DNA from: Strigamia acuminata
Lineage: Eukaryota > Arthropoda > Chilopoda > Geophilomorpha > Linotaeniidae
Assembly (NCBI GenBank): GCA_949358305.1
Contig: OX442318.1
Coordinates: 7,860,501-7,924,500 of the forward strand
Length of the DNA: 64,000 nucleotides
Direction of reading: 5' to 3'
Under the pieces are notes generated by a model, which saw only the letters and a list, made by a program, of their open reading frames with translations, searched no databases and was not told the DNA's origin. The translations under genes and the position numbers were made by a program. Within the stretch, counting starts at the first letter, position 1; every line of letters begins with the position of its first letter. Below are positions 13,016-24,450 of this stretch, in pieces.

Positions 13016-13951
13016 TGCTGGCCAATACGTAGAGATTGGTTTGTTAAAAAAAAAAAAGAAGAAAATTATCACAACGTATGCAAATTGCAAACTAGAGTTT
13101 AATGGCACGGAATGATTGGCCAACTGCCTAAAAGCAGACCTGAGCCAAGTTCTGCGACTTAAAAAAAAAAATCAGTTGATTCGAGGCTCATTTTCTATTG
13201 ATCGGTTTACATTTTCAAAGAATTTCATTTTGCATTCTGACATTTGCACAGAAGCAGCGCGGTTTTGTTGAATAAAATGGATGGTTATTTCTAGTTCAAT
13301 CTATTCGCGAGGTGTTTTTAAATGTCACAATCTGGGATAGTTTAGTGTGAAAAATCGTTATTTGATGTCAACTCAAGTGCTATTCATGTCAATTCATGTT
13401 GTAGTAAATGGATTCACTAAGTTCCAAGTTCCAACACGAGTCGGATAGAGATAAAAGGAGTCAATGTCAATCACTAATGGAAGAAAAAAATTCAATTTGC
13501 TGCAGAGACAAAAAAAGAGAAAAAAATTTGCATCTTGGATTTTTGAATCTACAATATCTATTTGCATAATTACATTTTCTATGGCGAAATCCCCGCTTCC
13601 ATTCTCTTGTTTCCGAAGAAAAGAGTTACCGTTCTAAGACTTCCATTTATTCTTTTAATGAAAGAAATAAAACACAGACATGATTGGAACTGCCCACAAT
13701 GTGAGCAGGTGTGTCACGAGTAGTTTAAGACAGGTTAAGACATATTACAACAAATTACAGGCAAAAGTTATTTTACGATAACTTCTGTTTGGCTACAGAC
13801 GTCAGGTGGTCAGTAAAGGGCCACAAGGGGCTGAATACTCCTCATGAGAACACTGTTTTAGGTTTATTATTGCCTTTATTCAGTTGTCTAGGAGTCAGTG
13901 TTTTTCAGAAAACTCGAATACAACACCATGGTGTTATTTTCGAGTGCAGAT
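13016..13951. other. AT-rich noncoding sequence
   Basis: Only short homopolymer tracts (A runs near 13045 and 13160) are seen; no gene is supported. Confidence 0.55.
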
Positions 13952-13959
13952 GGTAGCCG

Positions 13960-14261
13960 CAGAAACGGATCTAGCTTTTTGGGGGTCCTGGGCTTGAGGT
14001 TTCTTCAGGGCCCCTTTATTTAAATAGATACAATGATGTAAATACAGCAGTTTCCGTTCCGGAAACCACCAAATGACATCAAAAATGCTCAATGACGTAA
14101 AAAATGTCAAGAAGACGCCGAAGGATGTCAAATGACACAAAAACCGAAATTATTTTTACACTTACACGTTTTATTGCTTCTTAAAACATAACATACTAGT
14201 ACATTGCGTTGTGTCTTGGGGGCCCCTAGAATTTGGGGACCCTGATTTAGATACGCCCCTG
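13960..14261. mobile_element. Non-autonomous hAT element with 8 bp target duplication
   Basis: The left end reads CAGAAACGGATCTAGC and the right end, read from the other strand, CAGGGGCGTATCTAAA: imperfect inverted repeats starting with CAG, as is usual for hAT elements. The 8 bp on the left (GGTAGCCG, 13952-13959) and right (GGTAGCCC, 14262-14269) match at 7 of 8 positions, the duplication length expected for hAT insertion. Both subterminal regions contain runs of G and C (GGGGGTCC, GGGGGCCCC). No transposase is encoded. Its GGGGCCCC content may be relevant to the G/C-punctuated arrays elsewhere. Confidence 0.75.
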
Positions 14262-14399
14262 GGTAGCCCAACTAACCCCCATGTAAACACATATACTTAA
14301 AATACTTAAAAAATAATAGTGATAAGTGAAATATTATTATTATTACTACTGTGCATACTTAAATGCAGTTTGCGTAAACTTTAGCAAACTAGGGTGTAT

Positions 14400-14860
14400 T
14401 CAGCAGCGTGCCGGTGTATATGAAATTACCAACTTGTGCAAATTTTAATTACAAAGCTTATAATACCGACGCGCCGGTATAAAGTGAAACATGCCGGTAG
14501 AAGTGAAAAAGCTGTTTATTTGATTTTTTAATTAAAAACGCCCGAATGAATAATTATGTTGGAATTTGGACTCACCCGTCAATTAAACGGGCCCAGGCCC
14601 CTAAATAAACCGGCCCGCAACTTGAGCTTTACGGTAATATAAAAAATTTGTGTAAATTTATAGAAATCGTTGCCAATTTCCTACATTTTGGACATCTAAA
14701 AACGCTTTTTAACCCTCGCAGCCCCAACCTAAAAAAAAATCCCTTACTCACCCAACCCGGGTCATTTTTGACACTCATTTATAACGACATGAGTTTCCCG
14801 GGCAAACTGGTCAAACCCGCGCTGTACCGGCATGCTGCTTAAAGCGGGGTAATACTGTAA
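14400..14860. mobile_element. Non-autonomous element family D, copy B
   Basis: This shares blocks with 6360-6692. CATGCCGGTAGAAGTGAAAA through TAATTATGTTGG (14493-14570) and TTTCCTACATTTTGGACAT (14675-14710) are inverted relative to copy A. GGCATGCTGCTTAAAGCGGG at the right end (14829-14853) is in the same orientation. A GGGCCC-containing stretch (about 14585-14615) is absent from copy A. There is no coding capacity. Confidence 0.6.
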
Positions 14861-15890
14861 TCAACTTAAATCACTTAAGTAAATTTTGCTTAACCAATTT
14901 GAACGCTCGTATAATTATTTCCCCTGTTGGTAGGTGTTGCCTCGTCAAAAACCAAGCGGATTATCCATGTATGCATACGGGGGACATTGTAAAAGCCTTT
15001 ATATATCACCGATTACTTCTCTGTTGGAAAATTTGAAAACGTCCAAATCCTGTGGAGTGACATTTTAATGTGTTACTCGAGTGCCCAATTTAAGGATTTA
15101 ACATTTTCCTATCAATTAAGCTCAGAGTAAACAAACTTAAGAGGGAATTTATGAACTGTGGTGTGCAAAATTTTTTTTCTCCCAATCCACACATCTAAGT
15201 GACTGGAAAGAGAAAAAAAATCTGACTTCGTCCTGTCTAATTAAATAGTGCTTCACAGATGAAAAACCTCTTAGTTTGAATTTGTGCAGCAGCAGTAACA
15301 AACTAAGCTCAATTAACAGGCACATGTGAAAAAGGTCAAAATGCAAGTGTGGTTTAACTGGTGGAAATAATCAGCTTAGGCAAAAGTCGCCAAAAAGCCA
15401 GCAAACTTTCCTCTATACTCAACAAGAAGAAACTCAACCTTTTCAGATTTTTCTTCTGAATTTTTTTTGTATTTTTTCTTTGTCTTCAATTTTCTTTTTT
15501 TCTTTTTTCTTCTTTTTTTAAATTAAGAGGTGATTGTCTTTCCATCAACTGCCTTTTTGTTTCATTTCCTGGTCGATCAAGTCTGATTAAAAGGAAATTA
15601 AAGTCAAGTGAAAAAGAATGAAAGACAGACTTTGGTAACGGCCGTTATGGGTTCCATTTCGTGCAATTAACGCGCCGCTCATTTGAATCTGTGCCGCCAT
15701 TAAATTAATCAAGTGGTGCCTCTGATTGTCTTATTTCTGTGTTTCCATTTACCTCGGATTCTATCACTCGTCAAGTGTCACTTCCTGATCGTCGTCATTT
15801 GTCAAAACTGTCAGAGGAAAACCGTTTAAAACGTGAAAGAATGGATCGGGCGAAAGAAAGCTTCGTGACAGCGGCGGCCATTTTTTCCAA
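14861..15890. other. AT-rich noncoding sequence with a pyrimidine tract
   Basis: A T/C-rich stretch lies at about 15445-15530. From 15640 the sequence becomes richer in G and C (TAACGGCCGTTA palindrome near 15637). No exon could be supported. Confidence 0.5.
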
Positions 15891-15892
15891 CG

Positions 15893-16275
15893 TTCATTTC
15901 GGGTGCTGCTAAAACGTGAGACGACGCTCGGTCGATCGTTAATGCATTCGGAATTGTTTTGACTTTTGATCAAAGATAGATTTATTACTTCAAATAGATA
16001 AATATTAATGATTTTTTAAAGACATTACTGTCAGTTTAAAAACAAAATTAAATCAACGGGATTTTCGAATTTATTGTTCATTTTGGCTGCTGCTATAACG
16101 TGAGACGACTCTCGGCCGATCGTTGTTTCTTGTATAATAATACCCGAAATTCATTTGTTTTGATCAAAGTTCGATGTTTTATGACAAGTAAATAAATATT
16201 AATGACATTTTCAAAGACAAGAGTCATTTTTAAAAAAAAATAAATCACTGAACTTTCGAATACGTTGTAAATTTT
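15893..16275 (+). repeat. Tandem duplication, ~185 bp unit, diverged
   Basis: Two adjacent units (about 15893-16078 and 16079-16275) share a CpG-rich head (ACGTGAGACGACGCTCGGTC in the first, ACGTGAGACGACTCTCGGCC in the second), followed by a TTTTGATCAAAG block and ATAAATATTAATGA, and end near TTTCGAATA/TTTCGAATT. The head is better conserved than the A/T-rich tail, which may mean selection on it. No protein is encoded. Confidence 0.7.
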
Positions 16276-16324
16276 TGTGATAAATTCATCAAATTTCTGC
16301 CAAATCCTCTCAGGAATTCAATTC

Positions 16325-16680
16325 AAACCCACCTAAGTCCATCCAAATCCATTTAAATTCACTAGAATCCAGTTAAATTTACTTAAATCCATCTAAATTT
16401 ACTTAAATCCATCTAAATTTACTGAAATCCATGTAAATCCATTAAAATCCATTAAAATCCATCTAAATCCACTGAAATTAACACAAAATCCATCTAAATC
16501 CACTGAAATTAACACAAAATCCATCTAAATCCACCGAAATTAACACAAAATCCATCTAAATCCACTGAAATTAACACAAAATCCATCTAAATCCACTGAA
16601 ATCACTACTACCCCACTAAATCCGCTTAAATCCACATTTAATCCATTTAATCAACAATAAATCAACATTAAATTCACTAA
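16325..16680 (+). repeat. Minisatellite with AAATCCATCTAAATCCACTG units
   Basis: A 31 bp unit (AAAATCCATCTAAATCCACT plus GAAATTAACAC) is repeated about four times at 16455-16600. On the left it grades into shorter 10-20 bp units (AAATCCATCTAAATTTACTT) and on the right into degenerate AATCC/AATCAAC units. Confidence 0.85.
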
Positions 16681-19600
16681 AATAACATAAATATTAGACG
16701 CATTCACCTTTTTAAAACAAAGTACTGGCAAACTAACAAAACTTTAACAAAATTTCTTCCAAAAATCTCCCAACCAAGTCCTCTTGAACCCTAGTAATAA
16801 AACCCTATAAATTCGCTTCAATTTATACTTACAAAATACCATAAAAGTTACAATTTAAGAAGCATATTAACCATAAATTATTCCCAAAGAACAGCCAAGC
16901 TTATCTTCCAACTGAATCATCATCAGTTTTAATTTTGCACCACCTTAAAACCATCTAAGAAAAAAAATTATCCATTTTTACTCCCAGCTACACTCATTTT
17001 TCTTTTTTTTTTTTTTAAAAAAACCCCTACAACTCTTAAATCATTTACTAAAAATGCCGTCTAATGGAGCAAATGTAACCACTAATGATTCCTTCTTCCG
17101 CCAGCTCTCAATCAACATTTAGGATTAAAGCATTTACTTTGAAAGATCATAAAATAAAATGTTGATGGGAAAAAAATAATCATGCCAAAGGGTGGGTGTG
17201 TTTAAGCAAAGATAAATGAAGATTACCAACTGCAAGTTGCAGTGAAACTTCATTTCCCAGATTGCAGATTTCAAAAAGGAAGTGCAAAATGTGAAATTCA
17301 CACCGCATAAATCTCCCTCAGATATTTGCCTGTAATTTAATTAATTTCAACAACAAATGCAAATAAATATGTGCAAAACCCTACCAACAATTTCACTGGC
17401 TATCACACTTTAACCTCACTTGAATAATTTATTGCAATACTAATGGAATTAATAAATCTTATTTAAATTTAAATTTAACTTAATGTAATACTAATAAATA
17501 AACAACTTATGGCCCACAGTGGCAACTTCATTTGCTTATATTTTTAAACTCCAACTGAAATAATCATTTCTCTTCTAGCAAAATTCCCTTTTGTCACAAC
17601 ATGTGACCAAAAAAATATCTTTTGTATATACAATAGTTTAATCAATGTTTAATCAATGTTTAATAATGTTAGACGGTGTTGAATACCTAATCAGATGTGG
17701 TTTGCTGACATTTCGAAGAAGCCGATGTGGTGCGGAGTATTTTAAAAACACGGTTTGTTAAATTAATATTTCAGATCCCTGTTCTACATGGTTGGCAATA
17801 AAATAATTAAAAATTAAATTTTTATTACTGCTATTGCAGAAATAAATAAAAAATAAAATAAAATGCACATTCACGGCATAGGGTAAACCAAGCGAAGCAC
17901 TCAAAACCACCCCTGCATGTAATACGTTGGAAATTTGTTCCCAACTGTATCCAAAGGCAAAGTTGGATCAACACTGTGGTTAGGCCAATGGAGCGCACTA
18001 TGCCCACACATTGCACAAAGACAATGCAAACGTTGTTATCACTTAATATTGCGGATATCGACAGTCCACCTTTGACATCCTTGAGGCAGACAGTGAACCA
18101 TATGAACCCAGGTTTTTAAATTTCCTATAGGAAGTCCACTAACTGTTTTGACCAATACTGGACGTCAAAGAATTGACTGGATAGTGTTAAGTGTCGGTGG
18201 GTTTGCGGTACGGCTTATACGCGTAACAATATCCAACAAGTTATGTGGCTTCAGCACTAGTACTCTCTAGTGAGGGAATTGTTAACTATTCACATAAAAA
18301 TGGCGCGTCACAGATTGCCTCATGGGTTATAACGCCACATATTGACAAAATTGTGAGCAATTTAACTTAAATGCACGTTTAAACCTAGTACTCATACGCT
18401 TTCAGAGTCTAAATATTTTTACAGTCTTAATTTTTCAACAGCACCATTTCAAGCAGAATGTTTTATCCTCTTATTATTCAGAGTCTGATAAATTTGTGGT
18501 ACTCATGAAATTATCACCAGAAAGTTTCCGTACTCTTAAACTGTGTGAGTCATTGTTGCTTGTTTTGCAAATGGCTGGCAATGGCAATGAAGCTTTGTCC
18601 GACTTTTCTGACTTTAATAATTTTAAAATCAGTTTTGGTCTTTCTCTTTTTGCAATTAAAAAAGCATTTATTTTGTCTGAAATGCAGGCAAAAATATAAT
18701 TCTACTAACCTTCAACAAACAACGTGTTCAATTGTAGTAGTTGGGTGTCTTTGTTTGCAACCGGCTGTGACCAGTTGCAAATTTTAGATCAAAAACAAGG
18801 GAATTCTGGGTAGACAAAATTTATTCAGAGTCGGAAACAATTAAATTTTTCCGTGCACCATCGGGGCCGGAAACAATTCGTTTCCACTTGCAAGGATGAT
18901 TCAGAGTCTAAACAATATTTTTATGAGTACCACCCTTGGCAGGAAACTTAAGACTTTGATTCCTGTTACCATTCCAAGGACAGAATGGTGTTAGGGTTGA
19001 CCGATTATCGGAACGGCCCGTACCGGTAACAGCCCTCTTTTTAAGCAACGTATGTTGGCGTTATCCGGGTTATTTCTGTTAGAATGCCGAATAGACCGTA
19101 AATTTGAGATATACAACTAGATAAGTAATAACTAGGTAGTGTTTAATGGCTCCTTTTGTGTCCAAGATGAATGATTCATTCAACATTTGTTCCATTTAGT
19201 CGTAATTTTTTTTTTTTTGTAAATTTTTAAATTCAAAATGACAGTAGTTCCATCATGAGATGACAAGCTGAGTAATTACCATGTTGTCTGTTGCATTAAT
19301 GCACGTATCTTTTATATATGTCCATCACGAGATCCCATTCATCCTGCTGCTTTGGGACTATGCCAAATTAGGGTCAGGTGGGTTCATTTTTTTTTTTACA
19401 TTTTTGAAACAAAACAAAACCCACAAACACTTTGGCTATTTCTATATTTGATCTATTTCGCCATAGATTTGCTGTTTGAGGCTTGATTTTCGTTTAGGTT
19501 GCTGTTATTGCTGCATTTTGTGCTTTGGGTTAATGTTTCGGCTTGAATTTCGTGCACATGGAAATTGCATTAAACAGCCGTCAACTCCAAAACGAGTGTG

Positions 19601-19700
19601 TCAAATTGTCGTTATGATTTAAAAGCAAAACACTACTGAGAAATGCAAATTTGAAAATCTAAATTGCCCCGAAAAATAAATTGGTTTAAATAAATATATT
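16681..19700. other. AT-rich noncoding sequence
   Basis: No gene is supported in this 3 kb. It holds a candidate inverted-repeat element at 18496-18934 (listed separately), a T run near 17010 and T runs near 19210 and 19390. Several short frames with no recognisable content are treated as chance. Confidence 0.5.
18496..18934. mobile_element. Candidate MITE with GTGGTACTCAT ends
   Basis: GTGGTACTCAT at 18496 and its exact complement ATGAGTACCAC at 18924 form 11 bp inverted ends about 440 bp apart. The motif TTCAGAGTC occurs four times in and around it (about 18403, 18478, 18824 and 18900), twice followed by TAAA-AT-TTTTTA. This suggests one element inserted in, or partly duplicated with, another. 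The evidence is short inverted ends only. Confidence 0.35.
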
Positions 19701-19704
19701 TTTG

Positions 19705-19983
19705 CAAGGCCGGATTACGGCTTTCGAGGCGCCCGGAGTAGTTCCATTTCCATGGATCAGAAGCGGATTTATTGGTTCTGGCCTTTCTCAAAGGAGAAGG
19801 GCCCCTTGGGGCTGCGGGGCCCAATAATTCCGAAACAAAAATCTTTGCTCAAGAAAAATTTTCAAAAAAAAATTTTTTTTGGACATTTTTTTTTTCAGTT
19901 AGGGCCCCAAAAAGCGAGAAGGGCCTCTCCAGACCAGAAATCCGTTTCTGCCCACAAATATTTAGAAATAACTTCTTCACAGC
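19705..19983. other. G/C-rich patch with GGGGCCC blocks, possible hAT-like remnant
   Basis: AAGGCCGGATTACGGC near 19706, followed by GGCGCCCGGAG, then GGGCCCCTTGGGG and CGGGGCCC near 19800-19825 and GGGCCCC near 19905, resembles degenerate hAT-type termini. No matching right end or target duplication was found. Overlapping frames on both strands here (63-114 codons) look like by-products. Confidence 0.3.
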
Positions 19984-20185
19984 ATTTTCATGAAAAAACA
20001 ATGCATTTTCATGAAAAAACAATGCATTTTCATGAAAAACAATGCATTTCCATGATAAAAAAGCACTTTTATGAAAAACAATGCACTTTTAGGTGAAATA
20101 ATGCAGTTCCCGGTGAAATAATGCATTCTCTGATAAAATAACGTATTTTCATGGTGAGAAAATGGACAAAAAACACGCATTTTAA
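19984..20185 (+). repeat. Minisatellite, 21 bp unit (TTTTCATGAAAAAACAATGC)
   Basis: Three near-identical units at the left are followed by about six progressively diverged ones, all keeping AATGCA. The unit contains the palindrome TTTTCATGAAAA, so each copy can form a small hairpin. The His/Phe/Met-repeat frames on both strands here are artefacts of the repeat. Confidence 0.85.
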
Positions 20186-22032
20186 CTGAAAATAATGCAT
20201 TTTGTACGTGTTCCGCTTAAGAGAGGGTCCTTTAGAATCGGGAAGAGGGCAATTTGTCTTTTTATTTCCCTCCGTTCATCCTATGTTTTTGTTTATATGT
20301 TCCATTTCATCTGTTTTTGATTTATTCTTTTTAACCGCGTAATGTGGCATCGAGGGACCAATGAAACCCGCCTGGTCCCTAAAAAAATGACTTCTCATTC
20401 AATATGCATTTCGCCGACCTTGAAATGCATTATTTGTCTTTTTGTGGTTGTCAATACTCAAACAAAATTGAACTACAAAAATGAAAGAATCAATCCCATC
20501 CTAATTAGAGCATGGGAATTCTAGCAGCTGCGAACGAACAAAGCGCAGAAAACAAAACGGATAAAGAAAGAGAAGAACAAAAAGAAAAGAAAAAAAAAAG
20601 AGAAAAGGAAAAAGGAAAAAATCTCCTCTATCTATAATTCAGCAAAGATTTGAGAAGAGTGCAACACCTCCAGACAAAAGGATTCCTCGACTTGTTTTCT
20701 CTTTCACCACCAGTGGAATAAATGATGGGAGAAAAATAAAGCACAAAAAAAAACCGTTAATATTATTTATATTGAATCAAACCATCAAAGCGAGAAATTG
20801 CACGCTTAAACACACCAAAAAACCAACTCTATAATTACTTCCAAAGGCGCTAATTGGTGGATTCAACTTTTCTTTTTAATAGTTGCAAAAACATATAAAA
20901 ATAAAAAAATAAAAACAACATTTCTTGGACTACAAACTCGATTAATCCCATCGGCCGAAACTTCAATTTTCAAAACGTGATTACGGATTTACAAAAACTC
21001 GAAAACCTTCTTTCACAACGGCGCTCTAAAAGAGGTCGTATTCGCTTTATAGTCGTCAATGAGCAATCAAATGCACTGCGTGGCACGTAAAATCTGGACG
21101 CTAATCCCATGTTTTTATCCAATCGTGTTATCAACTTTGTTTGGCTGCTTTGCCATCTCCGTTTCGTCTTCGGCTTTATTTCTTAAGCTCTATACACTTT
21201 CCGGGCCCCGCATCGTAAAGTGCCAACACATCTTTCCATTTTAAAGAAAAAAAAAATACTTCAACTTCCCCAACTATTTCAACCCCAATAAAATATAAAT
21301 AAATAAATAAATAAATGAATAAATAAATAAATAAACGACTCAGGTGGCCCAATTTGCAGCTCTGAGGGAATTAGAGTCACTTCTCGTTAACTTAATCGCC
21401 TTTGCCAGCTCACACTTAAACGCATTACTCCTTATCTGTGGGAAAAATTTTTCAATGGCCAATTATGACAAAATGTAATAAACTCACACTGACCCTTTCA
21501 GGAAGACCAAAGGGAAGCTCAAAGTCGCGAACAAATCCTCCCAGACAATCTTGTTACTACAAGACATCCAAAGATCAACGTTGCGGCAAATTCTTGCCTC
21601 GATTCGAAATCTCGGCTGCAACTTGCAGTTTTTTAACATCGCAAAACAAAAACACAAACACCTAAAACGTATTTTTCTTACTAATAAAACTGCAAAGTCG
21701 TGCGCTTATAATAATAATTATACTAAACCCTCTTCGGAAAGCATTTTGACCATAACATCAACTTCTGTACCACGATGAGGCGCCTTATTTGAACTGACAG
21801 TTATGACCATTCTTTCAAAGTGACTTATCTCTTCTTTGACTTATAAATGTGACTTATCTCTTCTTCTTCATTGGTGTTTTTATCACGGCAATCAATGTGC
21901 GTAACTTTTCTCCGGTGATCAAAATACCAAAAGTAGTCGTCTTCGTTTTCTGATGTTTGACTTTGAAATATAATTTGTTTGCCATGTTCGCGTCAGCATT
22001 TTATCAAGTAATTAATAAAGATTAATGCTCAG
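20186..22032. other. AT-rich noncoding sequence
   Basis: It holds an A/G-rich tract at about 20540-20625 and an (AAAT)n microsatellite at about 21285-21333. Frames of 60-75 codons near 20342, 21059, 21438 and 21551 have no recognisable content. Confidence 0.5.
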
Positions 22033-22700
22033 ATTAAATGACGTAACAAACAAAATTTAAATGTGGCGCGCCGATCACTAGCAAGTCCACTTTTAAAGTG
22101 TTTCAATTTTGAGTATTCGCCCTCTGTGTGTGTGGTCATGGTTTATAATGTTTATAATTTTGTCCGCCGGTTAATGTATACGTTTATTTAGATTACATTA
22201 GACTTTCTTTTATGTTTTGGTCGTTGGGATTTATATTTATGCATGCGAAATGATAATATAGGAGACACTGCGAGCCAAATGCTGTTGACACGCCATGAAA
22301 AATCATTGCAGGTTTGATTAGAAAATAAACACGGCACCCAAAAGCACGATTTAGGTCATTTTATGCACATTGTTTTGCAGTCGTGTGTATAACCCCTCTC
22401 ATCTCATCTCCCATGATGCCTTGCATCTTTACGGATCATCATTTAGGGTAAAGTTAATGCTCGTTTGATGACAGGTCTATTCCACCATGAATATAAACAA
22501 ACCGTTTCATTTGCTATGGCAAACTAATGAGACAGCTAAAAGCACATCCAATAAAGCAAAGTACGGTCGTGTTACGCAATTTAACACGAGAATATCGTGT
22601 AAAAAAATCCCACAGGGTCGACCGTCAACCCTCTGGACTTGCAACAATTATCCTAATTAAAACGGATGACTTTTTGGACACGAAAATCTCGTGTTAGCAA
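22033..22700 (+). repeat. Dispersed repeat, copy 2 (partner at 113-379)
   Basis: Blocks at 22033-22127, 22281-22298 and 22661-22697 match the repeat near the left window edge; the last is inverted relative to it. Between the blocks lie several short CGTGTTA/TAACACG motifs that could be remnants of internal inverted repeats. No coding sequence is seen. Confidence 0.55.
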
Positions 22701-22730
22701 GTCAGTGTTTGGTATTTCGACTATCCAACG

Positions 22731-23894
22731 ACAATATTGCTAGCGTAAGATGTAGAAATAAAGATGATCCACATCAATAATGGATGACAACAGGATATAC
22801 ATATTATACAGAGGCATTATGGGTAATGAATAAAAGTATTAGCAATGGATGGCGCTTCTTAACTTTACTCTTTACACTAGTTTCCAAAATATTCCCAGAA
22901 ATGCGGACTGAATTTGCCTCGAGGTTTGCAAAATAAACTTCAGAGGTTTATTTGCCGCATGCAAAACAACCAGACCATCTCGACACAACATTTCATTCCC
23001 ATAAGCACACAGGAAGTGTACCCACAGAGCAAAACGAACAGAAAGTTATACATATTGATGTCTAAACATCCCGAAGATCCGCATAGGATCTCCCATAGGA
23101 CATAACTTGCCGGTTCTTTTTACCAAAGATATTTGCATTCAAGAATTCTCGTTGCCCACTAATGAGGTCAAGTTTTAGCATGAAAAAAGACCTTCCAGAC
23201 ATTGCAGAATGTAGATCTGCGGAGCGAAGAGAATGAAAACAAAAATCCATCGACAAATCATGTAGGATTTTGTCGGCAAATCACCACGGCTGGGGAAAAA
23301 GAGAGCCCAAACATGGCGCCAAAATGAGCAGACTTATCTGTGGGATTGCAGCCAAATGGAAGAGGACTTGAGGCTCATGCTGCCAGTGCACAGATACTTC
23401 ATTACACTCTACTACGGCTCAAGCACTGTGCAAACCCGCATCTGGTTGGTTGCGATATACCCATACTCCAAAGAGAGAGAGAGAGAGAGGGAAAAAACAC
23501 CTTTGAGTAAGTGCACCTGATTGATACGGTTCAACATTCTTAACTGTGTCGTTATGTCAGGTATAAAACCTAACATAATTTCATAACACGTCTCGGTGTA
23601 TACCACAAAGTGCGTCAAGAAAGTCTCTACGCTAACCGGGCAACGAGACAAACCAAATGTGCATTTATATTTACATGTGGGCGAGTAAATGCTAGGAGCA
23701 GGCAAATTCGTCCGCTCTCTGCTGGAAGTACCTGCTTGTAATTGCCCGTTTCAGCCTTTACTACCGGCTTCCCAACACTACACCCCAATATGCGCCTAAC
23801 GTGTAAACACATGGGCGGTTGGTTAGCTAACTGAGTATTTTAACGAAAACGATGCACTCGAATGGGTGGATTTATAGGTTTTCGCAGCAGGAGG
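22731..23894. other. Noncoding sequence
   Basis: A (GA)n microsatellite lies at about 23473-23490. Frames of 61-97 codons here are unrecognised. The region from 22860 to 23800 is somewhat richer in G and C than average, without an exon I could support. Confidence 0.45.
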
Positions 23895-24450
23895 ACCCAT
23901 GTGAAAGTGGGGGCCCCAAATTCCAAAAAATATTTTTTTTAAATGGGGCCCTGAATAAATGAAGTGAAGAGCCCATGTAGATATAGGGGCCCAAAAATTA
24001 AAAAATTAAACATTATTTTTAAATGGGCCTTAAGATGGGAAATGAAGTAAAGTGGGGCCTCAAAATTTCAAAAAAATAAAATTCATTTTTTTATATGGGG
24101 CCCCCAAGATGGGAAAAGAAGGGAAATGAGGGGCCCCAAAATTCCAAAAAATTAAAATTTATTTTTTTATATGGGGCCTCAAAGAAAGGAAGTAAAGGGT
24201 CTTTTTGGAAGTGAAGCCCCTAAGATGGAAAATAAAGAAAAGTAAGGGCCCCTAACATAGAAAATAAAAGAAAGTGGGGGTCCCTAGAATGGGAAATGAA
24301 GGAAAGTAGGGGACCCCAAAATTCGAAAAAATTTAAATTATTTTTTTAAAAGGGGCCCCAAAGAAAGGAAGTGCAGAGCCCTTTTGGAAGTGGAAGCCTT
24401 CCAAATTTCCAAAAAGTAAAAGTTAAATTTTTTTAAGTGGGGCCCCTCAA
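23895..24450 (+). repeat. GGGGCCCC-punctuated tandem repeat, ~80-100 bp unit
   Basis: About six diverged units alternate an A/T part (AAATTCCAAAAAATTAAAA with TTATTTTTTTA) with a purine-rich part (AAGATGGGAAATGAAG) and G/C blocks (GGGGCCCC, GGGGCCTC, GGGGCCCCCA). Order and spacing are kept, so this is a decayed tandem array and not mere composition. Confidence 0.75.
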
